Positions 47,569-60,500 of a stretch of 64,000 nucleotides of DNA are shown in pieces. The notes beneath the pieces were generated by a model. The model saw nothing but the letters and a program-made list of their open reading frames with translations. It had not been told where the DNA came from and made no database searches. This stretch comes from Volvox africanus (lineage: Eukaryota > Chlorophyta > Chlorophyceae > Chlamydomonadales > Volvocaceae): contig BSDZ01000027.1 in the NCBI GenBank assembly GCA_030268105.1, positions 499,001-563,000 on the forward strand, in the 5' to 3' direction. Position 1 is the first letter of the stretch, and each line of letters opens with the position of its first letter. Both the position numbers and the translations under genes were made by a program.

Positions 47569-50500
47569 GGAATAGCGAACCTGGTAAAGGGATGAGGAAG
47601 AGGGCACGGTGCTGGCGGTACCCGCAGCGCAAATGCGGTGATGTGGATCGGGGAATCGGATTTTAGGTGGCCAAACGAACGATTCAATGGCCAGGAGATT
47701 AAAACCAACAGGCCCAGATGGCAGGATACCCATGTGACGCTGTGCAAGCTGTAATCCGTCAGTGTGTGTCCACATCGCGATGAGATGTGAGGCCCCCCTA
47801 GTTTTGGTTTTGAGCCACGGTATTCTGTGGGGTTACGTTGTGTGGCCGTGTAGCATCTGGTGGTGTGATATGTAGGGCGGCTGACCCCCGTTGTTTCGTG
47901 CGTCCGTCCGCGACCCCTAGGTGAAAGAGGCTATGCTGTGCCGGGGTTGTACACGTTCGGAGGGGGTGACGGGAAAATGTGTATAGATTGCGATACGGCG
48001 ATTTGAAGCGGTGGGGGCTGGGAGTTTATGGTGAAGGGCTTGCGTACTGCGATGTTTCCCTGAAACGAATGAAGCCTGGCCAAACATCCCACGGCCTGCT
48101 CTCATGCAAAGGTGAGGGCCCAGTTGGAAGTAGACTCTCTGTAGTCTGGTATACCTCACAGCCCACATGACCTTACGTCGGTGTTTTGCACTTTATAACT
48201 GCTTCCTGGGGGCTGCACATAACTCCCCGGTCCTGCGCTTAACCGCGCATATCAGGATTTTGCTCTGCAGGTACGTGGAAACACGCCATGACGCGAAGGT
48301 AGATGACTGGAAGCACTCCCAGGGCCATTCAGTGCCACTTTGCTTCACCATGCCACATGAAGTCATGTCATGTCATGTTACGAGAATTGCATGGCGTGGC
48401 GCTCCACCAAAGGACCACCCGAGAGGCTCACAGCTTTCTTCTCTTCCCGACGTCCAGTTCAGTAAACGATATCGCCTCCCGCCTTCTCCCATCACCAATC
48501 GCCCTTTCGACATAGTTCTATTGATTTCCTATAGCCAGTCTTAGAAATCACGCAAAACCTTCAACTTCCATGACAAGTGCAGTGTCGTCACACCTTCATT
48601 TATTTACTAATAATATAATGGGAAGGGCCCAGTAAAATGGAGGACTGAAGAGGAAGTAAAAACTCCCGCCAAACGAGGATCTTCGCGGTAAAGTTTATTA
48701 AATGCGGTACAGCAGCTGTGGCAATTCTCTCCAGCGGGAATACGGAGCACCTTCAAGAGTTAAAAACTAAAATAGCTGTAGCCTCATCTTCCAAGCACCC
48801 GTAGGAAGCAGCATCACATCCAGCATCTCTGGCTTGTCCCTCGCTGCACGCACGCCGGGGCAGCTCCCAGGACATGTGTGAAATTCTGAAGCCAGCCAAC
48901 TGCCAATCCCTTGCCTGCACAGACAAGTCCACTGCAGCTGGGCTCGTCGGCCCAGTAAGTTCTAACGTTTAGGATTGAAGTCCAGTGTATGATGCGTAAC
49001 TGTCAAGCGAACTACATGCTTCCGTCCCTCACACAGACGAGACAAGTTAATGAAAGGCAAAGCACACCCGCACTCCTCAACTGCTCATGGGTCACCTAAC
49101 TCAACCGACGCAGATCATCCACCACCCCTGAAAATCCTTGCCTTTAATAAGTGCACATCTATTGGAGGACAAACCTAACAGGGGTGCAAACCTAGCACAC
49201 ACTTACAGACACACAGGCAGCTTTGTCACTTCCACCCCCTAATGACCTTCTTCTCTTCCCCTGCCATTCCATACCTCATCCTGTCTTTTCCCTGACCTTC
49301 ACCTTGTCGGCCGAGAACGGGAGGTGGCAGATCGGGTTTGCGCCCCTCGCATGGGAGGGACAAGACACCCACCTCTTGGCGGATATGACAGTGTAGTGTC
49401 AGGAAGTCCGACAACTAGCCAATTCCACTAAGACGCCAAAGTAAGTTCCCCTCCTGTTACGAGACGGCCCCTCGGTCCCCCGCCATGTCGCCTCGTCGTC
49501 TTGTCCCGTTCCATTTCATTTCATTTCGTTTCGTGGCTCGTCGCGTCGGGTCATGTGTTGAGGTGCGGCACCGATGTGAACCGCAGCAGATGCCCCAGCA
49601 AGCGCAGAACGACAGCGACCACGTAGCGTGCACTGTGTCTGATTCCCTCTGGAACCATCCCAAGGACCGCAGTGCCTAAGAGAGTGAGCCCGGCGCAGGG
49701 GGGTTTTCGGCAAGAGCAAACTCCGCCTTACCTTCGTAAGACGTGGCCACTTTGCACCCCGCATCCAACCCATCTTCACCTCGGCCGTAGGGACCCGCGG
49801 GACCGGTGTCCCTAACGTTCTAGGGGTGGCCGCTCGCCACAGAGTGACCCCAGCCCACAATCCTTTTCTCTTCTCAAAAGACCCATCCACTCGCACCGGG
49901 CAAACACAACACTTTCTTGCACATCCATCAGGACCCTCACACTGCAATTAACGATATCGCCGTGGTGTCATGATGAGACATAACCATGCCGATCTCCACC
50001 AGCTCGTCCGCGTCTTCTGGATCAGCGTGCTCGTGCAGGCAGTTCACGGTTGCTAACGCTAATGAAGCCCAGGATTCGAACACGCGCAACAGTCACTAAT
50101 AATCGTCTCCCCTCCAAACTTCCAGGCGTATGTACCACCCTGACCACATATCCGGTCAGTCGCCGGAAAGCCCTGTCCCTCAAACAACCGAATTTTTGAG
50201 ATGGGGAACCCGCAGTATTACCCAGAGCAAAACAGCTGCTGCTGTTCGAATGCAAGGTCAGTCCTTATGGGGTCATAGTTGCGTTCCGACCGTATGTGAG
50301 AGCCCGTAGAGGAGTGGTCCTGCTCTCTCCACGTAAGGCCCCCAAATGGGAAAAATCTTCTAACCTCCTTACCTCCCAGTAACAACCCTTTTATCCCTGC
50401 TGCTGCTGCTGCATCATGAGTGGCGGCGCCGCCGGAATGCGGGCTGGTAGATGCTTGTCTTGGGCACTGCAGCAAGTAGCAGGACAGAAATCGTCGAGTG

Positions 50501-51521
50501 CTGCCCTCATGTCCTGCCGCAAAAACTCCCGCGCTACAGCCCCAACCCACCCGCATATACCCACGTAACGGGTACAATCTCCTATCCGAGTCTCTCCGCA
50601 CCGGGGGGGGGGGTTAGGATTTGTTCATCGTACGGTATTGTACGGCCCTCTCACATCTCACAATTTAGGTGGTCCTGGGGCCTGCCGGAGAGCACAAGTA
50701 ACAGCTACCATCGTGAGGGCATCCGTGCCAGCGTCCTGCCCGACATGCGACGGATTTCCTCATGTGCCGTCCCGAGTGTCCCGAGCCCCAACTGTCGTAA
50801 ACGCCAGTATGCCTTAACAGAAATACTCCCATGTCGCAGTTCCTCCCTCCATGACTACCGCCGCCGCATCATCGTAACGGTCACTCTACCTTTAACCCGC
50901 GTTACTCTATTCTTCGTGCTGTCTGCCTGACTCAAGCTGCCGCTATGACCAAGGCCCTAAAACACCAGCGGCTTCGGAGCCGCGCCGCCCGACGCGATCA
51001 CCAAGAACGGGACCAAACACGTCCCCAACGATCCTCCGTCCGCTGTAAGCCCTCGCCCTCGTCTACGAAAGGCACTTCTGAACGGAAAGTCGCGGCTCAC
51101 AGATGAAAAGTGGGTTGCAATTTATTCCTGGGCACTCACTTTATTCCTCGTCCCCAGGCGAGACTCCAACACCCCCTCGGGCCTACAGTCAACGTAGCAG
51201 AGCAACTCCACGACATAACATAATGTAAATGTAGCACAAATTGCTCCAGCTGAAACCCTGACAGGAAAGACAAACACGATGAGACATGACCACGGCCCTG
51301 ACCACGGCTTGCTCGTTACAGACCTCCCCGCTGTAAGACTAAGCGACCTCGTGAGGCGAACCGCGTAGAGCCAGTATGATGCCGTGATAAGCTTGCGGAA
51401 AGAGGAAAGGGGAAAGCGCACCCTGAGGGATTCGAACACGGAACGTTGATACTAATACTATTGGCGACAAGGCCCCGAAGGATTTTTGTTCATTACAGCT
51501 CCTGTATGCAATAAATGACTT
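47569..51521. other. Intergenic region between convergent genes
   Basis: About 4 kb between the ends of the farnesyltransferase and nucleotidyltransferase genes. No frame with recognisable domains or consistent exon chain was found on either strand. It contains a G11 run near 50600. A TTACA at 51493-51497 is a TGTAA poly(A) signal on the minus strand, 27 nt past the stop of the minus-strand gene. Confidence 0.5.
51493..51497 (-). terminator. TGTAA poly(A) signal
   Basis: TGTAA on the minus strand, 27 nt after the TAA stop of the nucleotidyltransferase gene. This is the chlorophycean polyadenylation signal at a typical distance. Confidence 0.65.
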
Positions 51522-54270
51522 TTAGAATCCAGGGGGACGTCTTGGCGCTGCAGCAGCAACAAAGGTTTGACCGCCATTTGCACGAGCAGGAAGACTACTA
51601 TTGCCATTTCCATTTCCATTTCCACTGCCGGTGCCGGTGCCAGCGATGCCGGTGCCGGTGCCAGTCTGTTTGGTGCTGCCGTCACTGCTGACCCTGGGGG
51701 AGGCCTTAGTGTTGCCGTAGCTGCCAGAAGCCGTAGCGGAGAGGTTGTAGGTCGAGCCGACTGATCCGAAATTGTGCTGTGCCGGTGCCGGTGCCGGTGC
51801 TGGTGCTGGGAAGTTCGCCGCCGCCGTCGACGACGATGTCGCACCATTTCGGGTAGAGACCCCTCCATCACCGAGCCCCCCGGGGTACTGTTTGGGGTCG
51901 TGGAACCCGAACGCATTTGAGACATACTGTTGTGGTTGAGGCTGCAGCTGCGGCTGATGTTGGCCAAAGATGGAGTAGGAAGCGGGCACAGACGAGCTTA
52001 GTGGTAGAGGCGGTTGCAATCTTGCCTGGCCCGGCAAAAGGCCGAGGGCTGTTCCTGGGACTCCAAACCCCAATTGTGACTGCTGCTGCTGCGTTTGTGG
52101 CTGTTGCTGTCCATTATGAACTCGGCCATTATGTCCTGGACCAAACGCCTCACTACCCATACTCGTCGATACAGTACTTGCACTGGTTCCAGCATCACCA
52201 CCGCCCTGCCCGCCTCCAGCGGCACCGCCGAAGATGGAAGAGAACGGATACGGTAAACCGAAGCCGACACGGCCTGCCGGAGATATAACTTGTTGTTGCT
52301 GCGCCTGCGCCTGGGGCCGCTGTTCTTGTCTGGGTTGCTGTTGTTGTTGATGCTGAGAGGTATGAGGGCTCTGTGAAGCGTAGTATTGCGGTGACTGGAC
52401 CGCCAAACCTGTCGGGCTTACTACCGGGTCGTACGACGAAACCCCAGCATGATGGATTGGGCGGTGAGGGGTACTCTCCGGGCAGTGGTCAACACCAACC
52501 GGCGCGTACACACCCAGCCCTGGGCTAGCTGTGGAGTTTTGGAAAATTTCACTGGACTCAAACATCCTGGTGTGAGGGTTGGTTTCTGCTAGGGGATACC
52601 CCCCTCCGGCAGCAGTTGCAATCGCCAACGGTTGTGACGGTTGTGATAGTTGCGCGAGCTGAGCTGATTGCGGCTGCGACCCCAAAAATGGCATCACATT
52701 TTGTTGGTGCGGCTGTGGCTGCGGCAGCAGCAGATTGGAGGACTGATTGCCTGGGTACACGCTGAGCAACCGGAGGAGCTCCTGAAGCTCCAAGTGATTT
52801 TGTTGGCTCTGTTGGTCTGGTTGAGCCTGGAGGTTCAGTTGCTGCTGCTTCTGTTGTTGTTGTTGTTGCTGCTGTTGTTCATGTGGCTGTGGTTGAGGCA
52901 CCGACTGCGAGGACTCCCACTGCAGCAGTTGGGAGTTACCAGACGTCGACATCGACAGCGAGAACAGCGGTGAAGACAAGGAAGGATAGCCGCCCGGCAC
53001 TTGCTGTTGTTGTTGCTGTTTTGGCACCTGTTGGGTCTGCGGCGCCTGCACCCGTATCCCGCTGTGGAAACTAAACGCGCTGACAGGCCGATCAGAGTCC
53101 TGTGCGGCGCCCCCAAACAGCGATGTCGATATTGATGTCGATATCGATGTCGCAGGATTGGCTACGTCACCAGCACCGCTGTTGGCGGCCGGCGTCATAC
53201 CTCCCAAACCGGCCTTGGCCACTGCGTCCCTCGCGTTCGCTGCCGCCACCACCGCCCCCTCCTTGGCCGAGCCGGTCCGCAGGGCGTCTAGGATGCTGCG
53301 TCCTGCCATGGCCCTATCTCCAGCGGCCTGCGGAAGCCCATCGGGGAGTCCCGACCCAATGAACCCGGGGCCTGGCCCCAGTTGCTGCTGGTGCTGGTGC
53401 TGCTGTGATGGGATAAAGACCTGCTGTGTGGACTGCCGCAGCACATCTTTCTGGTGTTGCTGGTGCTGGTGCTGGTGCTGCTGGTGCAATGGCGGTGGTG
53501 GAATGAGCAGCTGGTCCAGGGACTGCCTCTGCGTGGGCACAAGCGGCTCCGGAATGGCAGTGACGCCCCTCACTGCCGGATTCATAAATCCTCCGAAACC
53601 TCCAAATGCCCCTGCGCCGCCTCCTCCGCCAAACGCCCCTGTCGCGCCCAAGGACGCCCCAAGACCATTCGAACCCCCCATTCTTACTTCATCCTGACCG
53701 TTAGAGGCAAAACTGGACCCGTTAGGAGCTCCGAAGCCATTCAATGCTTCAGCGGGAGGGAAGAAACCAGGTCGCCGCAATGCCAGGTCGTGCTGCTGCT
53801 GTTGCTCCTGTTCATGCTGTTGATGTTGGGACTGCGGCGGGTGTAAACTTCCCAGCTCGCCACGCTGGAGCCCCTGCGGCCGGGGAAACAGAGAATCCAA
53901 ATCCTCTGCGAGCGATCGCCACCGCCGCTCCTCCACCCTACCCCCGGGGTCCCTCACCACCCCGACATCTTGGTCCGCTCGTCCACCCATCCGCCACATC
54001 TCAGGCGACATGCTCTGATGCAACAGACGAGGCGCGAAGCCTGACTCAACCCCCAATTGCCCCGAGTACGGCGACTGCGGATTGGCGTTCAGTTTCGGCG
54101 GCGCAGGAGATGTTAGCGGCGGCGGCTGTGGAGGGGATGTAAGCGGCGGCGTCAGTGGCGCCAGTTTGTGCCATTCAAATGGTGGGCGGCCGCCGCGCGT
54201 GGAGTGGTGGAGACGCCAATCGTCCAAGGTCATGATTGGAGAGCCCATCCTCATGGCATCGAGCAGGGCC
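51522..54270 (-). CDS. Large Gln-rich last exon of the nucleotidyltransferase gene
   Basis: About 916 residues in one exon. It joins the preceding exon in phase (AG|G at 54691/54270) to read FKRRLAFRALLDAMRMGSP. After TLDDWRLHHSTRGGRPPF the chain is low complexity: Pro-rich, then many Gln runs separated by Gly/Ser/Ala tracts, ending RRPPGF and TAA at 51522-51524. No folded domain was recognised, and it is probably disordered and prone to condense. The region could stand alone from a Met near 54344, but the matching splice phase and the Gln-rich tail of HESO1 favour one gene. Confidence 0.72.
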
Positions 54271-54514
54271 CTATGATGCAGTACGGCGGCATAGGAATCC
54301 ACGGCGTCCAAACAAATTGTGTAAAAACCAAGTTGGTGTAACATATTGTCATTCGCATGCGCCGCCTCAACTTAGGTGGGAAGTAGCAGGCGTAAAAGGC
54401 TTCCAGAGCAAGAGGGTTTGGAACCGAGGTACGGCAGAAAGGAAATCTTTCAAAGTCGCATCATCTGCGTACTGTGCACTATGCGGTGGGGACTGAGGAG
54501 AGAAGGGCGCGCGA

Positions 54515-54565
<51 letters not shown>

Positions 54566-57500
54566 GGGGGAGGGGGGGAGAAGGCAAATACACGAAACTT
54601 GACACTGCTGTAGGGAAGCTGCTAAAGAGGAGCAGACGGGAACCAGAAGCGTATTAACGAGCCATTCCGGCTCACGACCAGTAGCAGTACCTGAAAGCCA
54701 GGCGCCTTTTGAAGTCGGCCATCCTTACGTCCGGCTCCTCCTCTTCAGCTTCCCCTTCTTCCCCATTCCGCGTACGCCCGCCTCCCGCCATCTTCTCGAG
54801 CCGCCGCAAAAAGGCCTTGGAGACGCCGGATGGCTGCATTCGCGGCAGCGGCAGCAACAGCAGGACCCTCAGCAGCAATAGCGGCGGCAGCAACAGCGGC
54901 AGCAGGGATGGCATCAAGTACAACGAATAGCCCGGCAGCACTCTTCAACCTCACGACATCCCAAATCCGCAAAGCATCCCATTCGTGCATTCCAGCTGCA
55001 GTGTGTCGGGGCGACACTCCCCAAGCAGATAACCACCTCATCCCATCTCGTGACAAATGCCCCCCGGGGTTTCCACCCCACCTTCAGCAGCTGCAAGCCC
55101 ACGCTAGGAAGTGCCTCGGGACCAAACAGCCAGGCCAGGACTCGAGCTCCGTCTGCGGGAAATTCGGATTGTAAATCAGAGAATCCGCGAGTTGGCATTA
55201 CACTGAGGGCCGGGAGCCATAATAGCACCGGATGAAGGTATGGGCCGGTAAGACCGCCAGGCGTTTCTCCGGACACCCTTGTCGTATTCGCCTCGCACTC
55301 ACTCTCACTCTCTCCCTTCTGCCCCTCTCCTCCTTACCTTCGACTCCTTTCACGTTACGCAGGAGGTGCAAGGAATGGCCAAACACCCACGCGACGTACG
55401 GTAACGTGTTCTCATTGCGCTCCTGTTCAATGCGCCGCCATTCGCCACGTCCGCACCGGGAGGGGGGAACGACGGGGTGACAGCAGCAAGTGGGAAGAAG
55501 ACGGGGCAAGGAGGTCGAGAGTGAGAGAGTAGGATGACTCGTAGGGGTATAACAAGTATAATAAGTTATACAAACACTAGCGCATGCAATATAGGTCAGG
55601 AATACCAAGGATTGAGATGGGCCTCATGGCGGCAAAAACACACATCCCGTACTTAACTCGTACTTGGCTCGTACGTGGCTCGTACGTGGCTCGCTCGTAT
55701 AGGGTATTCAATTCCTCATCCTCTAGTCCGATTTACCACTCGGCGAGACAACTCCTCAGGGGGCGCAATCTGAGGCTTATATTTCCACGACAAGTACCAA
55801 AAGGCCAATATCCCAAACTGCTTTCCAGGTACCCTCTTCTCCTTCCCACCCTGTCCACATACGTGTTGCCTCTATACCACCCCCTCCTGGATCCATGAGC
55901 CTTTCCTGAAGCCACGCGCACCCTACGCCACGCACGCGCTCCCACCCTTATGCCCAGGCTGCGCGCCGTGTTGTCATTGCAGTCGAATGGCTCTTCCACC
56001 GCCGCCAGATAGGCCTTCTGAAAGCGAGAGACGTAGCCCCGACCCAACCACGTGCTCACGCGCCAATTCCTGATCGGTATCACCAGGGCGGAGGAGGAGG
56101 AGGATGAGGGGAAGGAGGAGGAGGAGGAGGAGGAGGGGAAGGAGGAGGAGGAGGAGGAGGAGGCATACGGGAACGACCAGGAAGCGATGGCGTTCAGGGT
56201 GGGCACGTATGTGGCTACACAGGCCGCGCCATCTGATTCATAATTAGGTGGCGCGACATGCCACACAGGCTTGCAAACGAACCCAACGTCCTTCATCGCA
56301 CTGCGCCAAGTTCTTCCATGTAGCCTGTCAGCCTTCTTACAGGTGCATGAATCGGACGACCTGCATGTGAATGCGAGTATGCTGTATATGCATGCGTATG
56401 CTGTCCCGTGTCTTCTCTCAATGCCATTTCCCCATCCAGCCGATCATCCCGACCGCTGCAACCCATACGTCGTGCTGTCATGGTGGCCCATTCACCCCCT
56501 CCCCCCATGAGGAGCCGTTCGTCCGACCAGCCGTCCGACGGGCTTTACCTGTGCGCCGCGTTATCCTTCCACTGGTTCATGATGCTCGTGAAACAGGACA
56601 AGAACCAGAGCAGCTGCTCCAGCAGCCCAGGCGGGCCATAGTGAGCCCAGACGGGGGCCATCAGCCTCTCGCCCTCATCGCCGCATCTGAATTCGGTTCC
56701 AATTCATAATGACAGGTAAAAATCAGTCATTCCTGAAGGTACAAATCAAACTCCTATGGAAACCGGGAAGGCAGATCGGTCTCCATCAAAGCAAGCTGTA
56801 AACCAATAAATATCATCGCATCAGCAGCAGTAAAAAAGGTGGGAACAAAAAAAGCTATAGATTCTCGGATCTGGAAGTAGTCGTGGGTTTGTGGAAACAA
56901 ATCGTACGCAACGAATGAATAAAGAACCGCGAAATGATGAAAAAGTTCAGCGCATTAAATGTGTATGGCATATAAATGTGTCGGTAAGGTTTACAATCTT
57001 TTAGTCGCAGACAAGGGGTAGTGGCAGTGGCAGTGGCAGTGGAAGGGGTAATGGAGAGGCAGTGGTCTGAGACAGAGCAGGTGTCTGGGCTGACCGGTAA
57101 CTTCCAGTTCGCTGGTAAGTTCGCAACACCACCGGTAGGTCCCTGTGACCCATGGGTCACCACTCTTTCCTACCCACCTGGCCTCCGCCACGACTAGCAT
57201 CATATCCAGCGGAAGGTTCTTATCCTGCACGATGCAGAGCAGCGGGGCAAGATGAGTTGAGGTAGGTAATGGAATTATGGACCGGTGACGGGGGACGCGG
57301 GAAAAAGTGGGAAAATGGCGCCTGAGGAACGAGGGACCAATGAAAAGGCTTGGGTAATGGAAATAAGAATCGAGAGAATTAGCGGCTGATATGAGAGAGT
57401 GCTTGAAGGAGCGTTTCGGCCACATCCGGGATACCATTCGCATCGCGCTGCCAAGCCCGCGCGCCACACCACTCGCTTCGCCCAACCTGTTTCCGATCCT

Positions 57501-60500
57501 GTACTTCCTCGTGACCTCTCCCAGCCAGTGTTTTTTCAGTAACCAGTTACTTTTTCGTAACCAAAAAAATTAATATTTTGGACTTCAGGAGCAGTAACCA
57601 GGAAAATGACTCGGGGCTTGGGCTGTCTACTCGTAATGGATGGTACAAGGTGTACGATCCTGGAATGTGTACGGGTAAATAATGGTCAAAGACGAGCTAT
57701 TATTTGAAATTCCTCCAATGCGGTAACATCTGCAGGTGGATTTAACGGAGTATAACAATTTTATTGAGGGGATCTTAAGATATTAGCCCTGGTTCAAGGC
57801 CCCCCTCCCAGTGCTGGGCCACCGGGTCCAAAGGCCCCGTTGATTTCACAAAATGTTATATCTCTGTTGTGTTCCCCCAAGCAAAGGCCTTATCCGAAGA
57901 TGACCATACACTACGGGACATGCTTGACATCCGGGGACCTCCTGGACACTACCCGTAGATACCCCAGGATACTACACAAAAGAGGCCTTTCGCCTGGAAA
58001 ACTTATGAATGGACGTATGCGATTGATGATATGAAGCCCCCCAAAGCTGTTGCTCTTCCCAAGACAAATTTATTAAGTTAGTTCTTAGTCAATGGCAAGC
58101 AGTTCCACCAGGTCAGTGGGGTTCTACACCCTGAAGGCCCTCTGCATGTACATGTATGCCCAGGACTTATTGAAGTTCAGCACATTTCCGTACACAGAGA
58201 CAATGTCCAGTTTTCCACCTTGGTGACGTAATGAGCAGCAGCTACAAGTGGGCACTTGCAGAGCAATTAGTGCGGCAGAGCCATCCATTTTGTGCGTAAG
58301 GGGCGATCACACGCTATTGCACCCTGTGTTACAGGGGTGCGAACTGCTAGGATCTGACACAAGGTCCCTGGGTCGAACCCCGACTATCACACACAGGATG
58401 ATGCAAACACGACAGCATGCGCATGAATCCCGTCTGCCCTATGGTGGATATCCGGGCTGGCGCTGTGTCAGGCAGGGTTACGACCCGCCGCCCTAAATAA
58501 GAGAAAAGTGGTAGTGCCGGGAAAACAAACTAACCCCATCCGTTAGGTGCACGGCGCAAGCTGCCCTATGGGGTGCCAGGCAGGGCCGCCGGAGGACGTT
58601 CACTGCAGGGCGGGGAGGATTGTAATGGGGGGACTTGCACCCCGGCATCATGCGCTATTGCACCCCTGTGTTACAAAGTGAACCTCCTAAGAGGTGAGGC
58701 AAGGTGGTATTTGGGGGGTTTTCGTCATGCTCTGAGGGGGCGCAAAAGGCCCCTGGGCCTTTTCCGCCTTTGTAAGTTCGTAACGACCGTAACGGACATT
58801 TTTCCTTGTTACTTGACCTGCACCGAAAGTCAGACTCCCAAAAACGATACTGCTCCCAGCCCCTCCCCCAACATGCACTGCACGGTATCGGAAAAGACCG
58901 ATTCCATTTAGAGAAGCTCAAACCCCACCCAAATTCCCTTTTCATATAAATGGCACGTGCCGGTAAGCTTTGTCAAGCCAATGACTCCTGGGACGCGTGC
59001 ACACTCGAGCTCAAGCTCAAGCTCAGCCTGTTACTTGCGCTGTGTTCATTAACCCGACTCTCCGAACCCCCGTGCTCTCGCCTGTAGAGGCCGCCCAGCG
59101 CCCCCCGGGCCTCCCGGCTCTTCATCGTGGAAGACCCTCCAGAGCGGCGGCAGCAGGTTTCCACCGGGGTAGGTTTGCAAACTGAACATCACCATGAGGG
59201 CCAGACTCCAGCTGTTGAGGGTGGAGAAGTGTGCTGAGTTGATGTCGTGGTGCTTGGCCCAGACCTTGACCTGCGCACCCGGGATTCCGCATAACGATAT
59301 TGAAGTCATCAAGGAGGTAAAGGATGGAGGATGGGACAGATATTCACCTTCCGCTCCGTGGCGTGCTTTTAGGAAGGTATCCTCAAGCATAAGAGTGCCA
59401 CTCCGTCCGCTGTTGACCACATATCTATATCCACATCGTGCACGCGCCCGTGCTCGTGCGGCGGAAAGAAGCCCTATATCCATTTCTCCAGTGCAAACTC
59501 TTGCACCCCTCCACTTCCATACACCTATACCTGCAATCGTGGGCAGCATTAACAGCACCGCCTCCGTACCCTCTAACCTTGCTGACACCCCCAGCAAACC
59601 GCAGTCCGTGCAGCCCCACCAATTGTATGAGCGGGGCCAGGGAGGGCTGCAGCCCGTGCAACAGCCGCATGATTGAGGCCTTGAAGTCGCAGCCCCGAGT
59701 GGTGACGCAAACGTCGCACTCAATGCCGCTGTTAGCCTCCTCAAATCTATTGGGAAGTGCGACAGGGTAGGATGGAAGCATGGAAGCCATGATATAATGG
59801 GTTGAAGAAACGACGTGTTCATGTGCCTTAAGAACCCATGGGCATGGGCGGTGCACACTTAGCGAAACGCAAGTTGGCCGCCTGCGGAAGACGCGATCTG
59901 AGGTGGAATTTGTGTTTTCCATTATTCCAAGTATGCATCCAAGTACATGCATGGTTCCCTTCCCGAGGCTTGTCACCCCGAACGCTAAGGCCGCAACCTT
60001 TCCCTGAGCTTCGTCTCCCAGCTCACTTGATGATGGGCACACGGGCCTCCAGCGGGTTGCGGTCCACCGACCCGCGGGTCAGTTGCCGACTTTCCAGCGC
60101 ATTAGCCAGTCGCTGCAATAGCAAGACACACTCCTCCCTCGTCACCCGCTCCTGCAGGGGCACCCAGAGCACACGGGTCAGTGCCGTCAGTGCCCCAACC
60201 CCATTAAATGGGTCCGTTGGCCTCCAAATTAAGCGGGCAGCCGCTGACATGCAGTACTAGGCTCACACCCAGTTGTTGTATCACCGCGGTAAGTGGTTTG
60301 TGCTTCTCTCCAGAGTGGACCGTTAGTGTCAAAACCCCACACCCAATAACATCACACACCCCGAACCCCACCCACCAGCGGCACAGGAGCCCCGGCTGAA
60401 AGCCCCTCCGACCGCCCCAACACCGCCTCTGACACCGTGCCCATCAGCGCCAAGTCCAGATCCGAGCTACGGCTGTAGCAGGAGCTCAGGAAGGATCCGT

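Noticed and set aside
49516..49947. Minus-strand 143-residue Cys-rich frame
   Set aside because: No recognisable zinc-finger spacing or homology, and no start or splice context.
51395..51480. tRNA-like T-arm (GTTCGAATCCC on the minus strand)
   Set aside because: The flanking bases do not form a T stem, and no acceptor, D or anticodon arms could be drawn.
51567..54142. Plus-strand frames opposite the Gln-rich exon (Cys/Trp-rich and Leu-rich chains)
   Set aside because: These are reverse shadows of CAG/CAA-rich coding sequence and have no domain.
54745..55056. Ala-rich frame overlapping the nucleotidyltransferase exon near 54691-54835
   Set aside because: It ends in a stop before the splice donor at 54691, whereas the neighbouring frame runs through the donor in phase; kept only as an alternative.
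58335..58395. Pol III B-box-like GGGTCGAACCCC (possible SINE or tRNA)
   Set aside because: No A box at the right distance and no cloverleaf; too little to call a SINE.
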